A stretch of DNA of 22,782 nucleotides, from positions 1-22,782 of the forward strand of contig VGPP01000010.1 in NCBI GenBank assembly GCA_016882585.1, given 5' to 3'. The stretch's first letter is position 1, and every line of letters starts with the position of its first letter. The translations under genes were made by a program, and so were the position numbers. The DNA comes from Cyanobacteria bacterium M_surface_7_m2_037. GTDB taxonomy: Bacteria > Cyanobacteriota > Cyanobacteriia > PCC-6307 > Cyanobiaceae. Below are positions 21,083 through 22,782 of this stretch, piece after piece. The notes under the pieces are model-generated. The model ran no database searches, had not been told where the DNA came from, and saw nothing but the letters and a program-made list of their open reading frames with translations.

Positions 21083-21234
21083 TCAGCGCTGGGCAGCCTG
21101 CCGGTAGCCAGCATTGCGCTCCCGCTTGCCCACCGCCACGATAAGGACCGGCACCTCATGTGATCCCGCACCTCGACTACCAGGCGGAAGCCCGCGGCCC
21201 GGAGCTTGATCTTGGTGCGATCACCGCAGTCCAC
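21083..21234 (-). pseudogene. RelE-type toxin remnant, 5' truncated and frameshifted
   Basis: The reverse strand encodes the C-terminal RelE signature in two frames. The first frame reads TKIKLRAAGFRLVVEVRDH. After two extra bases (21158-21159) the second reads EVPVLIVAVGKRERNAGYRQAAQR and a TGA at 21083-21085. Joined, these match the conserved RelE core (KIKLRxxGYRLVY...VGKRER). The N-terminal half is missing: the frame upstream of 21234 is unlike RelE. No RelB-like antitoxin is visible beside it. It lies directly upstream of the primase-helicase start, so that gene may have taken over its promoter. Confidence 0.85.
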
Positions 21235-21299
21235 CCTCTTGCAGGTGCTGCGTTTGCTGCGATTATTTCGATTACTGTGCGGGTGGCTCCCTGTTGCCC

Positions 21300-21773
21300 A
21301 TGGACGTCGCTTTCCCCAGCTTCATGGAGCCCGTGATCCCCACGGCTGAGGCGGCTGAGGCCGCAGGGGCGAGCTTGCGTGATCTCGCCGGCTTCCGGGC
21401 CAGCCATGGCCTGCGTCAAGCCAGCCTCTCCCTCGATCTGGAAGGTGGCACGCGCGCATCTGTTCCCATCCCGCCTGCGGTGTTGGAGTTGCTGCAGGGA
21501 ATTCTGGTGCAGATGGCCCAGGGCAATGCCGTCACGTTGGTGCCGGTGTACGCCGAACTCACCACCCAGCAGGCCGCTGATCTGCTGAACGTGTCGCGGC
21601 CCTTTCTGATCGAGCGGTTGGAGCAAGGTGAGATCCCCTTCCGCAAGGTCGGCACCCACCGGCGGATCCGCCTGGCCGACTTGATGGCCTACAAGCACGC
21701 CATTGATCAGCACCGTGTCGCGGCACTGGATGAGCTGGCAGCCCAGGCCCAGGAGCTGGGCTTGGGCTACTGA
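21300..21773 (+). CDS. HTH antitoxin of a VapBC-like pair (excisionase-type DNA-binding protein)
   Basis: This 157-residue protein ends in a MerR/excisionase helix-turn-helix: ELTTQQAADLLNVSRPFLIERL, then EGEIPFRKVGTHRRIRLADLMAYK in pattern (actual text EQGEIPFRKVGTHRRI). The N-terminal half (about 10-75) contains SLSLDLEGGTRASVPIPPAVLELL, probably a dimerisation or toxin-binding region. The pairing with a PIN toxin resembles mycobacterial VapB50-VapC50. The ATG at 21300 was chosen; an upstream in-frame TTG is at 21294. The toxin gene starts 2 nt after its stop, so the two are translationally coupled. It is expected to repress its own promoter. Confidence 0.88.
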   Translation: MDVAFPSFMEPVIPTAEAAEAAGASLRDLAGFRASHGLRQASLSLDLEGGTRASVPIPPAVLELLQGILVQMAQGNAVTLVPVYAELTTQQAADLLNVSRPFLIERLEQGEIPFRKVGTHRRIRLADLMAYKHAIDQHRVAALDELAAQAQELGLGY

Positions 21774-21774
21774 G

Positions 21775-22344
21775 GTGAAGCGGTTCACCGTCGTCTACGA
21801 CGCGTGCGTTCTCTATCCCGCTCCACTTCGCGATCTGCTGATGCGCCTGGCGCTCACGGATCTCTACCGGGCCCGCTGGAGCGACCAGATCCATGAGGAG
21901 TGGATGACGGCTGTGCTGCGGAACCGGCCTGATCTCTCCAGAGTGCAGCTGGAACGCACACGCTCGCTGATGAATGCTCACGTGCGCGATGCGCTGGTGG
22001 ATGGCCATCAGCCCCTGATTCCAGCCCTGGAGTTGCCAGATCCGGATGACCGCCATGTCCTGGCTGCCGCCATCAAGTGCGGGGCCGATCTGATCCTCAC
22101 CTTCAATCTGGACGATTTCCCAGAGCACGCCCTGGCGGGCTACGGACTTGGCGCCTGCCATCCCGATCTGTTTCTGGTGGATCAGTTGAACCTGGATGCC
22201 GAACGGGTCTGCACGGCGATGCGGCACCACCGGGCCAGCTTGAAGAATCCACCCAAGACGGTCGAGGAGTACCTGGGCACCCTGAAGGAACAAGGGTTGA
22301 GCAGGTTCTCGCAGGCCGTGCAGCACTACGCCGCTGAGCTTTGA
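21775..22344 (+). CDS. PIN-domain toxin, VapC50-like
   Basis: PIN-fold ribonucleases use clustered acidic residues with a metal. The 189-residue product has VVYDACVLYPAPLRDLLMRL (Asp9), SDQIHEEWMTAVL (Glu41/Glu42), LELPDPDDRHVLAAAI (Asp91/Asp92), and TFNLDDFPEHAL (Asp113/Asp114): the full PIN acidic set. A C-terminal helical extension with EEYLGTLKEQGLSRFSQAV follows. The start is a GTG at 21775, 1 nt after the antitoxin stop; the frame upstream to 21703 overlaps the antitoxin and is unlike PIN proteins. The toxin should be active. Confidence 0.9.
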   Translation: MKRFTVVYDACVLYPAPLRDLLMRLALTDLYRARWSDQIHEEWMTAVLRNRPDLSRVQLERTRSLMNAHVRDALVDGHQPLIPALELPDPDDRHVLAAAIKCGADLILTFNLDDFPEHALAGYGLGACHPDLFLVDQLNLDAERVCTAMRHHRASLKNPPKTVEEYLGTLKEQGLSRFSQAVQHYAAEL

Positions 22345-22665
22345 GCCGCCATGCGAGCTGGTGGACCAGCCTGGAGCGCCAGTCGATGCTCCCGCACCAG
22401 TTGCAGCATGGTGCGGCCGGGGGATGTGAGCTACGCAGAGATCCGGATCAACACCCTTCTGAAATTCATCAAACACATCGACGACTGCATCCCGAATTCA
22501 TTGATGTGATCGCATAGCCATGGAATTGGCAGCAACACCTGTCGTCTTTTCCCTCCGGCCGCACCTGCGGCGATGTGGAACGGGACGTTCCCCCGGTGAT
22601 TCAGAACGGCCCAACCTCTTCGATAGCCCTAAAGCTTGGCTCGGCCTATCAGAGGCTGGACTGAA
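22345..22665. other. About 320 nt without a confident gene, with one 33-codon frame
   Basis: The stretch between the PIN toxin and tRNA-Gly contains the inverted repeat at 22392-22416 and a short plus-strand frame at 22408-22509. That frame translates to MVRPGDVSYAEIRINTLLKF followed by IKHIDDCIPNSLM. Codon use and the helical pattern suggest a gene remnant rather than noise, but I cannot place it in a family. The rest (22510-22665) shows nothing I recognise. Such a stretch is typical of an island edge near a tRNA. Confidence 0.5.
22392..22416. repeat. Inverted repeat downstream of the PIN toxin
   Basis: CCGCACCA (22392-22399) and TGGTGCGG (22409-22416) are perfect 8-bp arms with a 9-nt loop, 48 nt after the toxin stop. 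There is no T-run, so it is at most a weak terminator or an RNA-stabilising hairpin. Confidence 0.4.
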
Positions 22666-22737
22666 AGCGGGTGACCGGGCTCGAACCGGCGACGTTCAGC
22701 TTGGGAAGCTGACATTCTACCACTGAATTACACCCGC
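22666..22737 (-). tRNA. tRNA-Gly (anticodon CCC)
   Basis: The reverse strand folds into a 72-nt cloverleaf. The acceptor stem GCGGGTG pairs with CACCCGC. The D arm is ATTC/GAAT with AGTGGTAG. The anticodon stem TCAGC/GCTGA encloses the loop TTCCCAA (anticodon CCC). The T loop is TTCGAAC and the discriminator base is T. The 3' CCA is not encoded. It reads GGG glycine codons, common in this GC-rich genome. It borders the accessory island, and tRNA genes are usual integration sites. Confidence 0.95.
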
Positions 22738-22739
22738 AA

Positions 22740-22761
22740 ATCTGAAGACAGAGCTTCAGAT
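22740..22761. repeat. Inverted repeat 2 nt upstream of tRNA-Gly
   Basis: ATCTGAAG (22740-22747) and CTTCAGAT (22754-22761) are perfect 8-bp arms with a 6-nt loop. On the tRNA strand the hairpin ends 2 nt before the tRNA 5' end. It could end an upstream transcript or lie in the tRNA leader; the window stops too soon to say. Confidence 0.5.
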
Positions 22762-22782
22762 TGGTTGGCCAGCTTGATGCGA

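Noticed and set aside
20863..21234. 123-codon minus-strand frame as an intact gene
   Set aside because: Only its first part matches RelE. After the 2-nt insertion it runs on in the wrong frame into the helicase gene, so it is listed as a pseudogene.
22520..22726. 68-codon plus-strand frame at the right end
   Set aside because: Its last third is the tRNA-Gly gene read in antisense, so it is not a protein gene.
1..22782. CRISPR array, rRNA, intact insertion sequence or integrase
   Set aside because: No regularly spaced repeats, rRNA segments, transposase motifs or tyrosine/serine recombinase signatures were seen on either strand.

Overview
The window looks like a piece of a high-GC picocyanobacterial chromosome (Synechococcus/Cyanobium type). 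The evidence is a photosynthetic Gap2-type GAPDH, a CYP38/TLP40-type lumenal cyclophilin, an IV-pilus PilB, a half-length AbrB-type membrane protein, several tiny picocyanobacterial-style hypothetical proteins and strongly GC-rich codon use. Start codons rarely have a strong Shine-Dalgarno, which is also usual for the group. The assignment is inferred from gene content only.

Positions 1-13,219 are mostly core genome. The 5' part of pilB runs off the left edge on the minus strand. Divergent from it is a tight plus-strand unit, grpE-dnaJ-tusA-like-rsgA (protein folding, sulfur carrier, ribosome GTPase). Next come minus-strand ybaB/ebfC and murC-murB (ATGA overlap). gap2 diverges from murC across a region with a perfect inverted repeat beside its -10 box, and ends at a clear intrinsic terminator. 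thiL and the cyclophilin form a minus-strand pair divergent from efp-accB. accB overlaps convergent pdxA by 4 nt. pdxA and a 52-aa membrane-anchored protein share their start-codon bases head to head. An SDR-like epimerase closes the block.

Positions 13,250-17,954 are less conserved. They hold a precursor for a predicted 15-residue secreted peptide, an HNH nuclease divergent from a SMARCAL1/HARP-like SNF2 ATPase, a lipoprotein and a secreted protein in overlapping frames, a half-length AbrB-like membrane protein, and three small plus-strand hypothetical genes.

Positions 17,955-22,740 look like an accessory island ending at tRNA-Gly(CCC). It holds a YefM-YoeB module with a TGTACA operator core and a 788-residue zinc-cluster/primase-like/superfamily-2 helicase protein resembling the TOTE conflict-system family. 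A decayed RelE remnant lies 11 nt upstream of the helicase, and a VapBC-like HTH-PIN pair follows. About 320 nt without a confident gene then precede the tRNA. This island is the most interesting part: a conflict-type primase-helicase surrounded by intact and broken toxin-antitoxin genes. No CRISPR array, rRNA or intact insertion sequence was seen.
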